The translations under genes and the position numbers were made by a program. Below the pieces are notes generated by a model. The model saw only the letters and a program-made list of their open reading frames with translations, ran no database searches and was not told where the DNA came from. Below, piece after piece: positions 10,919 to 21,901 of a stretch of DNA of 64,000 nucleotides. The stretch's first letter is position 1, and each line of letters begins with the position of its first letter. The DNA lies in assembly GCA_038380435.1 (NCBI GenBank), contig JAWZYU010000007.1:87186334-87250333 (forward strand), given 5' to 3'. This DNA comes from Ryuthela nishihirai (taxonomy: Eukaryota; Arthropoda; Arachnida; Araneae; Heptathelidae).

Positions 10919-12842
10919 TGTCCCTTCGGTCATCAAAGATCTAATTTTTGCGGGTTACAACTAATACAAACTGATAGGAAAACAATCCAATTCGCCTCTG
11001 TGAGATGTCTTTTGAAAACTCGAATCCTCAGATCGATTTCAAAAGTTCATTCAATTATTTCTTCATCCCAAATATAAATGCAATTTATTTATTATTTGCT
11101 AGCTTAAAGTTTGCCACGAATATTTAGGAATGAATGCTTTTCTCGAGAGTGACCCTCGACATTCATTTGACCTCAAAATCTGGTGTCATTGCCGTGATTT
11201 AGAGAAACATATTTCTAAATTTATGTTTGTAGATTTATTCAGTGTGCAAGTTTCGAAATATCATAGCAACTAAAGGAAAACAATAGGAATTCAAGAAATA
11301 ATATTTGACCATGAGTGGAATTCGAGCGTTCACAGTCACGTGCATGTTGATGTAACTACTATGACGACACGAGCTCTGTAACCTATCCACTTTGTTTCGA
11401 CTCTGTATACTTGTCATTCCTTGTATTGTGTTCCTACGATCATGAAAGGCAAATTATCAAATTTTATTCAATGTATGGAGGTCAAAAAATAGGAAAGTCT
11501 GTCTCGCAAATGTGTTATTAAATCAAGAATCTGTCAATAATAAATTCAAAGATTACCTTAAATTCAGCAAATCATTTTGGAACAGACCTGACGATTGTCT
11601 AGCAGTTAAAGTACATTTCTTATAAAAGCAAAGCTTGTGTTGCATTCTTATTAAACTGGGAAAATATACATTTCTCCTAAAATAATTTCTTGAATTGTAT
11701 ATCTACAGGTAAGCTGTAAATTCATTTTTGATTGCTTCTTGCATTATGCCGTCCCGTGGCCTAGGGGTTAGCGCACTTGGCTGCTGATCTAAGGGACCAG
11801 AGTTTGAGCCCCGGATCAAAGGCATGGATGTTCGTGTCGATTTTTCTGCTGCGCCCCTGCCATCCTCACAGAGTTTTTTCTCTGGCAAATAAACTGACAG
11901 GCTGCTGTCAGACCTCTGTGGCAAGCAGTTGCTTGAGGGGGTATTTATTTTTTTTATTTTTCTTGCATTAATATCTAGCTTAAGTGAGACCTTTACCGAT
12001 GAAATGATTTTAGAAAATTTTTAAAACGAAATTGATTGTCGACAGATGGGCTTGACAGCTTAGCAGTTACGACATCTGACACGTTATTCGGAGGCATGTG
12101 TTGGAATCTCAGTAATAAACGAAAAATGGGTTTTTAAAAAACAATTTCTATAATAAGACAAAAGAAAATTCTAAACATATTATTGAGAAAATGAAGTAAT
12201 TGGTTAAGGCAAGTTTCCAACCATTTACACGTTATGAATATTCGACTAAAATTCCCTTAGGCTAAACAATTTCATTTTAGAAGAATGGGTTTTTTTCCCC
12301 AACGCATGTTTGTGAAACTCTCACATTTCTCGATTTTTCCTTCAATTCTTTTAATGTGTTTCAAAATTTACATGATATAATTGGAAAACTTTACGAAGAA
12401 TTGTTAGATTCAGGCGCTAGAAAATTCGTTTAATATCAGATTGTATTGCAAAGGACATAAACAAATTGGCAAATACATTACTTCCTGTAGCATCGTTCCC
12501 CAGTTACATTCCCAACACCACAAACGAATTCAAGATACGGAAAATCTCATTTTCAGTACATTGTAAAGTTGTTCAAATGTTCACTTTTTGAACTTTCAAC
12601 TGATTCGGCGCCTTTTTCTAAATTAGACAGTATATTTTATCTTTCAATAAAATACTAGAACTGTTGCAGGTTGAATCCAAGAAATCACTCGATATTATTG
12701 AATGATTCTTGGATTAATAAAACTTTAGCGTGAGTCATTTCCTCATCTAACCTTTTTATGTCGAAAAAATATGACAACTTGTCTTTCATGAACATAGATG
12801 GCGCAAGGAGCGACAAGGTCAAATTGATTGAAATTTAGTCAC
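10919..12842. repeat. Copy 3 of the tandem unit, left part
   Basis: It is homologous to about 827-2960 of copy 1, starting at TCCCTTCGGTCA. It is visibly more diverged than copy 2, with many substitutions. It lacks the first ~825 bp and the left inverted arm. It breaks at 12843 where the TIR transposon begins and resumes at 19844. No gene. Confidence 0.88.
11748..11960 (+). mobile_element. SINE-B copy
   Basis: Its head, GCCGTCCCGTGGCCTAGGGG then TTAGCGCACTTGGCTGCTGA, is closer to the family consensus than that of copies 1 and 2. Box B is GTTTGAGCCCC. The tail is GGGGGTATTTATT. Confidence 0.85.
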
Positions 12843-12879
12843 GTCGCACCCCGGCAAGAAAAGTGACATAACTCAAAAA
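12843..12879 (+). repeat. Left TIR of the transposon
   Basis: It begins GTCGCACC and contains GGCAAGAAAAGTGACATAAC. It is complementary to 19808-19843, with one extra C in the C-run. Confidence 0.9.
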
Positions 12880-13504
12880 CGCAGTATTTGAGAAATAACT
12901 AATTAAAGAAATCAATAAAACTTATATTGAAATAGTACAAGATTCTTTTAAATTTCAGCTAAGTATTTTTGACAATAAATTTTATCGTATTCTATAGAAT
13001 AATACTATGGGTCGGTAAATCAGTTCTTATAGAATATTTGGCGCTGCCAGGTAAAAATAGGTGAGGTCTCTCGGTTATGTCACTTTTTCTTGCTTCTCTA
13101 TTATTTTTTTTTCTGTTGTGACCCCTCAAGTAATTTTTGAAGCCCAAATTATATATTTTTACTTAGACTTTTGACCTCAGTTAAGGTCACTACTTAGAAT
13201 AAAAATGAAAAAAAAAAAGTTTGAATTAGGTAACTGTTTTATTAGTTTATTTTAATGACAAAATATTAAATGAAAATTAAGTAAGAAATACAAAATTTAC
13301 ATAAACATAGATTCATAAATGGGCTTATACAATGTGGGAATACTTTTCGCTGAGATAAGGGATTGAATATGAGCTTTCTTTATATTAGAGATGTCCATTT
13401 TTTTCTTGTAAGCCGGAGCGCATTTTATTGTAGAGATGCTCTCTTGCCTTCTCCTGGTGTTATTGACATTAATCTGCGCTATACTTTTTGTTCGTATGTA
13501 ATTT

Positions 13505-14755
13505 TCACAAAAGAACTCCGGGGTTATTCTTCTGTACTTTAATTACTTTTTTGTCGCTGGTTTTTATCTGTTCGTCGTTTGATGTTTTGTTAAAGTTTGA
13601 TCCTATCTGTTGAGTGAGTTTCTTCAGGTCAACAAAATCCTCGTAACTCAATTCTGTTACTTTATATGGATTTCCGGTTTTTTTCGCAGATCGAATTAAT
13701 CTGACGTAATCAGTGGGAATATAGATGGGACCCGATTTAAGAGCTCGTTTAATAGATTTTGCTATGACAGAGTGCACATTGTCTCCTTCACTTTGGGTGT
13801 GACCCCTGATAAAAAATTGATGTGTGATCAATTTGATTCTAAATTTTTGCACAGCGTATAGGCACATTCCCATTATGAATTTGTTCTTTTGCTGACCACA
13901 ACAATTTTCCGAGTAGAGTATAATTTCAAGGTTACATCATTTTTGGTGTTAGCTTTTTCTTCTAAGTACTTCTGACGTAATCTGACTGAAGTTCACTTAC
14001 AGTTAAGTTGTAGCTGTTTATTTTACTTTTATAATAGAAGGTAGATATATCCCCTCTTGGTGCTGGCAGCACCGCTTGGAGATCATAAGTGGCTACTATA
14101 ATTTTGCCTTCGCTTTCTTTTGCTCTCTTTTTATCCCCTTCTTTCTCTACTCTTGACAAAACTTTCTCCTTTTAATGTTTTTCATATTTTTCTTGTATCG
14201 CTTCTTTTTCTTTTTCCCTTGCATTGTTATAGGAGCTGCATAAGTCGCACTGATCTTTTTTCGGGGAGAAAAGAGAGATGTTAAAATTGCTGTTGAAAAT
14301 TCGGGAATACATTGTGAGATTTGCAAAAGGAACATTTTTTTCAATACAGTCATTTTTGTAATCGCGGTGTAAATCAGCTAAGCTTTTCCCACCTTCTATA
14401 AACTCCCGAGTAGTTTGCGCGCGCAGGTAATGACTGTCAATTCTTGGGATTGTATTAATATGATCAACAACACCATCTTTTATTGCGGGATCCACTTTAG
14501 AGTGGTGTCCGTGTTTTCCTCTTAGATCTTCTTGAAGAAATCCTTCCTTTAATTTGGCTATGACAGTCCTAATAGGTCGGTCATTGATGTCCAGCTTGGC
14601 CTTAAAGAAGAATTTGCAAACACGTACGTTTACCTCGTTGATTAGGAAATGGAACGCATGGTTACATTGGCGCCTACTTCCTTCTCTTTTGTACTGATAC
14701 TGAGGTCTAACGGCAGTTATACTTCTAGAGATAAATTCTCGCTAGGATTTCAGAC
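13505..14755 (-). pseudogene. Transposase, central and C-terminal part, broken
   Basis: Read on the minus strand from 14755: REFISRSITAVRPQYQYKRE, then RRQCNHAFHF, a segment FFFKAKLDINDRPIRTVI, EDLRGKHGHHSKVDPAIKDG, INTIPRIDSHYLRA, a Cys pair (CDLCSSYN), YDLQAVLP with FYYKSKINSYNL, YSENCCGQQKN and HQFFIRGHTQSEGDNVHS. The three acidic stations (YDLQ, the SEN in YSENCCGQQKN where relatives would have SDN, and GHTQSEGD) look like a DDE/D-type triad; that is inference. Defects: in-frame TAG near 14744, TAA near 14174, and a missing stretch (roughly 150 bp by comparison with the expected spacing) between 13960 and 13930. The N-terminal part lies beyond the nested array. Confidence 0.75.
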
Positions 14756-14767
14756 TGTCCAGTGACC

Positions 14768-17700
14768 CCCCCCCCCCCCGGAGTGGGACCTCCTTGACGA
14801 GGGGGGGGGCTTAAGGTGCCTCTGAGAAGTTGGGCTCGGATGGCTGGTACCCTTGGGTTCTTAGTCTGGTGGCCCCCGGTGGTGGGGGCTGTTGAGGGTA
14901 GGCGGACTGCTTGAGGTGGGTGGTCCAGTCTGCTTGTTCACTCCCCCGGAGGTGATGGGGGTCACAGCCTTGTTGAGGGGCTGTTTAAAAGTCTCAGATG
15001 GGGCTAGTGGGTACCCTGTCTTCTGCAGGCTTATTGGGGAGTTATGCGGACTGAGCTGTGCACCTCTTTGCACACTCGTCCGTAGGCTTTCTGATGCGGT
15101 CCCGGTGATACGAGGTGGACTGATGTTCCGCGGGTGCTTCGGTCCGGGAACAATGGAGAGGTAGAAGTTGGAGGCTCGCGGCCCTTGTTCGCCACTTGTG
15201 GCCAGCGGGCTTATCGATGGAACAGCCAAACTAAGAGTCCCACATGAATGAGATTTGGACTTATGGCTTTGCAGTGGAGGAACTTGGGTTCCTCTGCGAA
15301 GTGGGGTCCGGGTGCTGCAGTGTTGTGAGCCCCAGTAGGCTGAAGCTTTGTCGTGGTTGTGGGAGGGCCGCCGGCTAGGTTTGTCAGGTTTACTGGCCTG
15401 GTGTCCCCGAAGCGACCCGGCACGGTGCTAGGCCGAGACGGTGAGCGGGCTGTGGTGCCCGCCTCGTTGGAGAGGACAAAGTTGGGGTCATGATGAGAGG
15501 TTTGGAGTCCCTCGAGTTGTGGCTTCCGATGGAAGTACCTAGGAGCCTCTACTGCGGAGGACTCTAAAAGCTAGGACTTCGATTTTTATTCTGGCTCAAA
15601 ATTCAAAAGACTAAGATCTTTTTATTTATGTATTATGGCTCGTTCTGGTCTAAATTCAGTGAGTGTTGGGCATATTCCTTGGCACCACTCAAAATTTCAA
15701 AAGATCCCACTCTCACTGCACCTCAATGATTATATCTTCAAGCAGACAAATAAAATCCCATGTTGTGCTTCTCTCTTCACATAAGGTCTTCTCCCGCTGT
15801 GTATAGGCAAATGTTAAGGCAAGCTAAACTGATAGGAGCCTTTTTAGTTTATAGTGGTTTCAGTGGCAATCCCTTAAGGTGATATGCAGTCACGGTACTG
15901 CGGTGCACCGGGGTTGTCGCGAATATTATTCGTTGTCCAGTGACCCCCCCCCCCGGAGTGTGGACCTCCTTGACGAGGGGGGGGGGCTTACGGTGCCTCT
16001 GAGAAGTTGGGCTCAGATCGCTGGCGCTCGGGTATTGAAGTCCAGTGGCCCCCGGTTGAGGGGGCCTGTTGAGGGCTGGCGGACTAATTGGGCTAGTGGG
16101 TCCAGTCGGCTTGTTGACTTGTCTCCCAGCAAAGCTGGGAGGTTACAGCCTTGGCTGAGGGGCCATTCAGACGGCCGTGACGGGGTGTAACTTACCCTGT
16201 CCTTCTTTCTTTCAGGCCTATTAGGGGGTCCTGCGGACTGAGTTGTACACCTCTTCGTGCACTCGTCTGTGGGCTCCCTGATGCGGTGATATTGATTGGA
16301 CACCCTGTGATATTGAGGTGGACGGAGGTCCAGGGCGCCTCGGCCCGTGAACAATGGAGAGGTAGAAGTTGGAGGCTCGTGGCCTGGAATAGCCCACCAT
16401 GGCTAGCGGACTTATCGATGGAACAGCCGAACTAAGAGTCCCACATGAATGAGATTTGGACTCATGGCTGCAGTAGAGGAGCTTGGGTTCCTCTGTGAAG
16501 TTTGGTTCGTGTTGCTGCGGTCTTGTAAGCCCAGGTTGACGGAGAGCTTTATCGGTGGTTGTGGGAGGGCCGCCGGCTGGTTTTGTGGCATTGGCTGGCC
16601 AGGTGTCCCCGAAGCGGCCTCGGCATGGTGCAGAAGTCACACGGTGAGTGGGGCTATGGTTGTGCGGGCTCGATGGAGAGGACGAAGTTGGGGGCCTGCC
16701 GAAAGGGTGAGGGACACCTGAGTAAGTGTGGCTTGTCGATGGAAGCACCTAGGAGCCTCTACTGGGCTCTAAAAGTTAGGCTAGCTCTTTTAGGCTTGCC
16801 TTTGCAGTGGAGGAACTTGGTTCCTCTGCGAAGTTGGGTCTGGGTGCTGCTGTCCTTTCAGCCCTGGTAGGCAGACAGCCCGGTCGAGGCGAGGATGGGG
16901 CGCGGCTGCAGGGATCTGCATGATTAGCGTTCCTTGATACTACCTCGGCCCGATGGTGATGCCGAAACGGCGAGCTGGCTGTGGCGCCCGGCTCGATGGA
17001 GAGGACGAAGTTGGGGTCATGCCGAGAGGATTGGAGTCCCTCGAGGTGTGGCTTGTCGACGGAAGTACCTTGGCCCTCTGCTGTGGGGGGCCCAAAAAGT
17101 TAGGTCTTCTGTTTATTTTCTGGTTCAAAATTCAAAAGACTAAAATCTTTTTATTTTTATATTGGCAAGTTTCTTGGCTAAATTCAGTGAGTGATGGGCA
17201 TATTCCTAGGCATCGCTCAAAATTCACAAGATCCCACTCTCACTGCACCTCAATGATTAGTTCATCGAGCAGGCAATAATATCAAGCAGTGCTTCTCTCT
17301 TCACACAACGTCTTCTCCCGCTGTAGGCAGGATCAACGCAAGGCAAGCTTAATTGATAGGAGCTTTCTAGTTCATAGTGGTTTCAGTGACATCTCCCTCA
17401 AGGTAATATGCAGTCAACGTACTGCGGTGCACCGGGAATGTCACGATATATTTCGTTGTCCAGTCACCAGTCCCCCCCGGAGTGGGACCTCCTTGACGAG
17501 GGGGGGGGGCTACGGTGCCTCTGAGAAGGTGGACTCGGATCGCTGGCACCCTTGGGTTCTGAAGTCTGGCGGCTCCCTGTGGAGGGGGGCCTGTTGAAGG
17601 TTAGCAGACCGCTTGGGTGGGCCGGTCCAGTCAGCTTATTGACTTGTCCCCCAGCGAAGCTGGGGGTTGCAGCCTTATTTGAGGGGCCGTTCTAAAGGCC

Positions 17701-18646
17701 TCGGATAGGGCTTGGGAGGGACCTGTCTTCTGCAGGCTTATTGGGGAGTGCTGCAGACTGAGTTGTGCACCTCTTCGTACACTCGTTCGTGGGCTCCCTG
17801 ATGCGGTCTCAGTGATATTGAAGTGGACAGACGTTCCATGTGTGCTTCGGCCCGGGAACAATGGAGAGGTAGAAATTGGAGGCTCGTGGCCTCAGTTGGC
17901 CACTGCTGGCCAGCGGGCTTATCGATGGAACAGCCAAACTAAGAGTCCCACATGAATGAGATTTGGACCTTATGGCTTTTGCAGTGGAGGAACTTGTGTT
18001 CCTCTGTGAAGTGGGGTCCGGGTGCTGCAGTGTTGTGAGCCCCGGTAGGCTGAAAGCTTTGTCGGTGTTGTGGGAGGGCCGCCAGCTGGGTTTGTCGGGA
18101 TTACTGGCTAGGTGTCCCCGAAGCGGCCTCGGCAAGGTATAGGCCGAGACGGCGAGTGGGCTGTGGGTGCCCAGCTCGATGGAGAGGACGAAGTTGGGGT
18201 CATGCCGAGAGGTTTGGAGTCCCTCAAGATGTGGCTTTCGATGGAAGTACCTAGGAGCCTCTACTGCAGAGGACTCTAAAAGCTAGGACTTCAATTTATT
18301 TCTGGCTCTAAATTCAAAAGACTAAGATCTTTTTATTTATATATTGGCATGGCATGTTTTGGCTAAATTCAGTGAGTGTTGGGCATATTCCTAGGCAGCA
18401 CTCAAAATTTTAAAAGATCCCACTCTCACTGCACCTCAATGATTATATCTTCAAGCAGACTAATAAAATCCCAAGTAGTGCTTCTCTCTTCACATTAGGT
18501 TTTCTCCCGCTGTATATAGGCAAATGTTAAGGCAAGCTAAATTGATAGGAGCCTTTTTAGTTTATAGTGGTTTCAGTGGCAATCCCTTAAGGTGATATGC
18601 AGACACAGTACTGCGGTGCACCGGGGTTGTCGCGATTCTTATTCGT
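14768..18646. repeat. Triplicated GC-rich nested element
   Basis: There are three tandem units: 14768-15945, 15946-17468 and 17469-18646/18658. Each starts with a C-run, GGAGTG(T)GGACCTCCTTGACG, then a G-run (a potential hairpin). Each contains TTCCTCTG(C/T)GAAG and GATGGAGAGGACGAAGTTGG, and ends GGTGCACCGGGGTTGTCGCG-like. The whole array lies between two copies of TGTCCAGTGACC (14756-14767 and 18647-18658), a 12-bp target duplication within the transposase codons for WSLD. Unit 2 is longer because it carries an internal duplication of about 330 bp (near 16460-16730 and 16800-17060). Base composition is very unlike the host. There are Pro/Ser-rich open frames on the minus strand with no recognisable domain. 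The element class is unknown. Confidence 0.85.
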
Positions 18647-18658
18647 TGTCCAGTGACC

Positions 18659-19372
18659 AGTACTTGTCAAATTTTTGGAGCCTATTGTTTTCTTCTATTT
18701 TGCTTGAGCATTTTAGTGTACATTTTGCATTACAGGCTGGACGTATCTTTGTGGCCCGCATTTCTGTTTTGCGAATTGATGATGATGTATACGGTTTTCC
18801 ATTATTTCGAAGAAGTTTTGCTTTAGTCTTTTTCCACTCAACCGGATTAACTTTCCTTTTCTTACCCTTTCTTTTGTTATCTGCTTTAGTATTGTCCGAT
18901 TCTGCACCTTCTGACTCGCTACTAATATTCTCATTTTCTTCCGATCCTGATGAATCCGACGCGTTTTCAGATGAAGATGACGACATGCTAAAATCTGGAT
19001 CGAAGTCTGAATCATCTATGGTTTCATCTGCTGATTCTTCTTGTTGGCACTTGATTTAACCCGTTGTAACCTCAATCGCATTGTTTACGGATTCCGACGC
19101 GTTTTCAGATGAAGATGACGACATGCTAAAATCTGGATCGAAGTCTGAATCATCTATGGTTTCATCTGCTGATTCTTCTTGTTTGCACTTGATTTAACCC
19201 GTTGTAACCTCAATCGCATTGTTTACGGATTTTCAGTACGCTGCCAACTAGAATGTGTGTCATGATCTTCTGTTACTGTGTCTTTGTTCAATTCCGTCTC
19301 TTTCGTTGCATTTTCTTGTTCTGTGGTTTCTTCTGCAACACACTCTCGTACCTCCTGTTCTGGGTCCATAAT
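18659..19372 (-). pseudogene. Transposase, N-terminal part, broken
   Basis: On the minus strand a start MDPEQEVRECVAEETTEQEN at 19372 runs into a stop near 19223. A second stretch, MSSSSSENASDSSGSEENEN from 18986, is Ser/Glu-rich. It continues into RKGKKRKVNPVEWKKTKAKL, a Cys cluster (CNAKCTLKC) and FDKYWSLD, where the nested array interrupts it; the frame resumes at 14767. A 138-bp in-frame tandem duplication and TAA codons break the link between the two stretches. The stretch GTAAAC...AATCAAG (39 nt) has splice-like ends, but is unusually short for an intron. Confidence 0.7.
18955..19230. repeat. 138-bp tandem duplication in the transposase gene
   Basis: 18955-19092 and 19093-19230 are almost identical. 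138 is a multiple of three, so the coding frame is kept, but each copy includes a TAA in the transposase frame. Confidence 0.9.
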
Positions 19373-19807
19373 GAATCTACAACAAACAAATACACAAAAT
19401 TTAATTACTGTTAACGACTGAACACAAAATACTGACACACTCAGTCAGGAAAAGTGGCACAAGTGAAAATAAAACGGAACAAATGAAGAGGTTTAGGGTT
19501 AATTACTTGAAGAAAAGTGACACTTTTCTGCTTATGATGGTATTAAAATATTTATTCCACTTACCTTTCTACACGAATAGTGTCACAACTCGAAATGTGT
19601 CGGTTTTCTTGACCGAACACATGCACACCTTCTTGTACCAACACTAAAGTGACACTGTTCTTGCCATGATGAATGTGAAGTAGACTAAAAGTAAAACTGA
19701 AACAACTGCTTCCTGGCGGTGAATTTGCGAGTTAGAGATGTGACGTTTTTCGTTCACGTAGAGGAACGCAATACCTTTTATCACTGACATAACCTCAAAA
19801 TACTCAT

Positions 19808-19843
19808 TTTTTGAGTTATGTCACTTTTCTTGCCGGGTGCGAC
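19808..19843 (-). repeat. Right TIR of the transposon
   Basis: It reads TTTTTTGAGTTATGTCACTT then TTCTTGCCGGGTGCGAC, the reverse complement of the left end. Confidence 0.9.
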
Positions 19844-19919
19844 ATGTCTCAGTTTTCATATGATACGCTAAAAACCACCTTCATTTATTTAGTTTCAAAT
19901 AATTGTGGCCTCTGCTGAA

Positions 19920-20003
19920 ATGGATCTCCAAGAATTCGCCATGAAGCGAAAGCGTGAGAATCAATACGTAAGTGAACATGGATGCAGTGTTGCGGTTGCT
20001 GAT
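19920..20003 (+). pseudogene. Truncated second copy of the acidic-protein gene
   Basis: The stretch from 19844 to 20003 is the right-hand continuation of tandem copy 3. It encodes MDLQEFAMKRKRENQYVSEH followed by GCSVAVAD, matching the first 28 residues of the 3053 protein. There are six changes (F3L, Q5E, K8M, D14N, L15Q, R22S), and then the homology ends. The stem-loop and acidic tail are absent. Confidence 0.85.
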
Positions 20004-20461
20004 GTATTCTTCTGTTAATTTCCCGTTTTATTTATAACCACAGGTCCTAGACTTTTATTGTGAGGAAGTGATCTCATTTTTTTTAATGTGCGACAATCTG
20101 TAGCTGAATTTCTTGTTTTGAAAATAATAATTAGTTACGACACATTTAAAATTTCGGTGTTGGTACAGGTTTGAGGAGAAGAACAGAATGTTTCTTTGGT
20201 GCAGTGTAGTATTTTACTATGGAGCCTTTTCTATTGTTTCAAAAGTTAACATAAATAATAACTTATTTTACTGTACCTTTGACCGAGACATGAATTAAAA
20301 AGGTATTCTTGTAGTGAAATATGAAATAGTTGGCAACACGAGCAGACTTCGAGAAAGCAAAAATAAATATTGGTGGGTGGTTATTAAACAGTGGAAATCC
20401 ATTCATGCGGACGTAATCGCCGTTATTTTATAGCATTATTTTATGGTTCGAAAAAACGCAA
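20004..20461. other. No gene; weak dispersed repeat
   Basis: The stretch around 20060-20225 resembles 28420-28545 (shared AATAATAATTA, GACACATTT, AAATTTCGGT and GGTGCAG strings in order). Nothing else is recognised. Confidence 0.5.
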
Positions 20462-20660
20462 TAAATAAAAACCAACTCAAGCAGCTGCTTGACACAGAGG
20501 TCTGATATGAGCGTGGCAGTATAATACGCCAGATTAGGAATGCTAAGGATGAAGGGACCTCATCAGAAAGAGAACGCAGTCATCTGTGCCTTACCTGCTG
20601 CTTGAACAGAGGTCCATTAGATCAGTAGCCAATCGTACTAACCACTCGGTCATGGATGGT
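20462..20660 (-). mobile_element. SINE-B copy, diverged
   Basis: Reverse-oriented: CAACTCAAGCAGCTGCTTGA at the tail side and ACCACTCGGTCATGGATGG at the head side. It has many substitutions, including in box B. Confidence 0.75.
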
Positions 20661-21673
20661 GGGAAATAACGTTAGTTATCTCATATAAAATTCGAAGTTA
20701 AAAATAGATTGTGAGAAAAAAATGGCGGCATCACTAAAATTAGTGCGGCATGTGAATAAGGGTTAGTAATAAAGTAGGTAAAACACCGAGATGACGTCAG
20801 CAGTACTCTTTCCTTGTGTTGCCAGTACATTTTGTATATTAGATGCATATTCAAGTTTTACAAATGCTTTTGTAAATCATAATATTGCTACTTTAGTGGA
20901 ACGAATATCTGCAAAGTGAAATATTTCGATGTACCTATTACGAAATAAATATTTTTCTAGAGAAAATTGAAAATGCGTGTGTAAGGTACGTAGAGGTACA
21001 GACGAAACATTGCGAAGCCGTAGTAAAAGTTTCAAGTTTCGTATTGCAAGCTATTTTTGCTGTGTGATGAGAAATCCACGGGACGATTTGTCTTACACTA
21101 CTACCATCCACAGTGGAAGGGGATAGAGGGTATAAACAAATTTATATTAAATATATTTCGGGTGAGATTCTAGTGATGGACTGCGATATTGCAGGGCTTT
21201 TTAGTTGGTAGCAGCCATTCACATGATTACCCATCGTTAAAGCTTTGAAAATTCCGGTATTTGGAAAGTCATTTTCGGTAAAAACACTTGTTTGTTTTTC
21301 GAATAATAATATCAAGATTAATATTTCTGTTGTGACTGACAAATCAAAATTAACACTTATCTGCACGTCATGGTATAATAAGATAGAAAATTAGGAATGG
21401 AATTGCATGGCACCATAAATGTTTTTCTCAACGTTTCAAATGTTTAAAAAAAATGCTCTTTATGGTAAAGGTAGAATATGTCAATAAATATTCCAATTTA
21501 GAGTGATTGGTGGGGTAATTTTAACGAGATTTATAATCGAGATTAGAGATATCTTGTGCAGGTGTTACAGATGTCAAATGCAAATGATATTGTATAAGTT
21601 CTTGAGGTGAGTTTGTTATTTTGCTACAGAGGTATTACGGAATGAGTATTGAGATGAATATTGCAATATGAAT

Positions 21674-21901
21674 GCAACGAGTTCTTTAACGTGCACAGGG
21701 TATGGCTTTCCCGCACACGGCTTAAGGTCCCATCCGACGGACGGCTGCCTTTCAAAGCTTATCGGTGTCCCCTGCTGACCGTTAGCAGGGCGAGCAGTTT
21801 TGCGGAGATAAATCTCAACGCTGACCCAGCGGAGACTCTAACCTGGAAACTGCAGATTACGAGCCTGGAGCGCTACTAACTTACCCATCCCTACCCCAGC
21901 G
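21674..21901 (-). mobile_element. SINE-A (tRNA-derived) copy, 3'-truncated
   Basis: Reverse-oriented. It carries TTCTTTAACGTGCACAGGGT, CATCCGACGGACGG and TGACCCAGCGGAGACTCTAA (decayed box B) and ends in the head near 21900. Its closest relative is 58288-58663. Confidence 0.85.

Larger units (their letters stand above)
12843..19843 (-). mobile_element. 7.0 kb TIR DNA transposon with dead transposase
   Basis: The terminal inverted repeats are 12843-12879 (starting GTCGCACCCCGGCAAGAAAA) and 19808-19843 (its reverse complement with one C fewer). Both continue to GTGACATAACTCAAAAA. Between them lies a transposase gene on the minus strand, interrupted by a nested array. The element splits tandem copy 3. 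Flanks are AGTCAC on the left and ATGTCT on the right, so no clean target duplication is seen. The transposase resembles a family widespread in arthropod genomes and often left as an unnamed domain (from memory DUF7869-like, unverified). I do not assign a superfamily. Confidence 0.85.

Noticed and set aside
16221..16748. Pro/Ser-rich open frames in the GC-rich array (also 14861-15229 and 17809-18135)
   Set aside because: Several frames on both strands stay open because the DNA is GC-rich. The shared peptide SAVPSISPLA follows from nucleotide repetition, start codons differ and no domain is visible.
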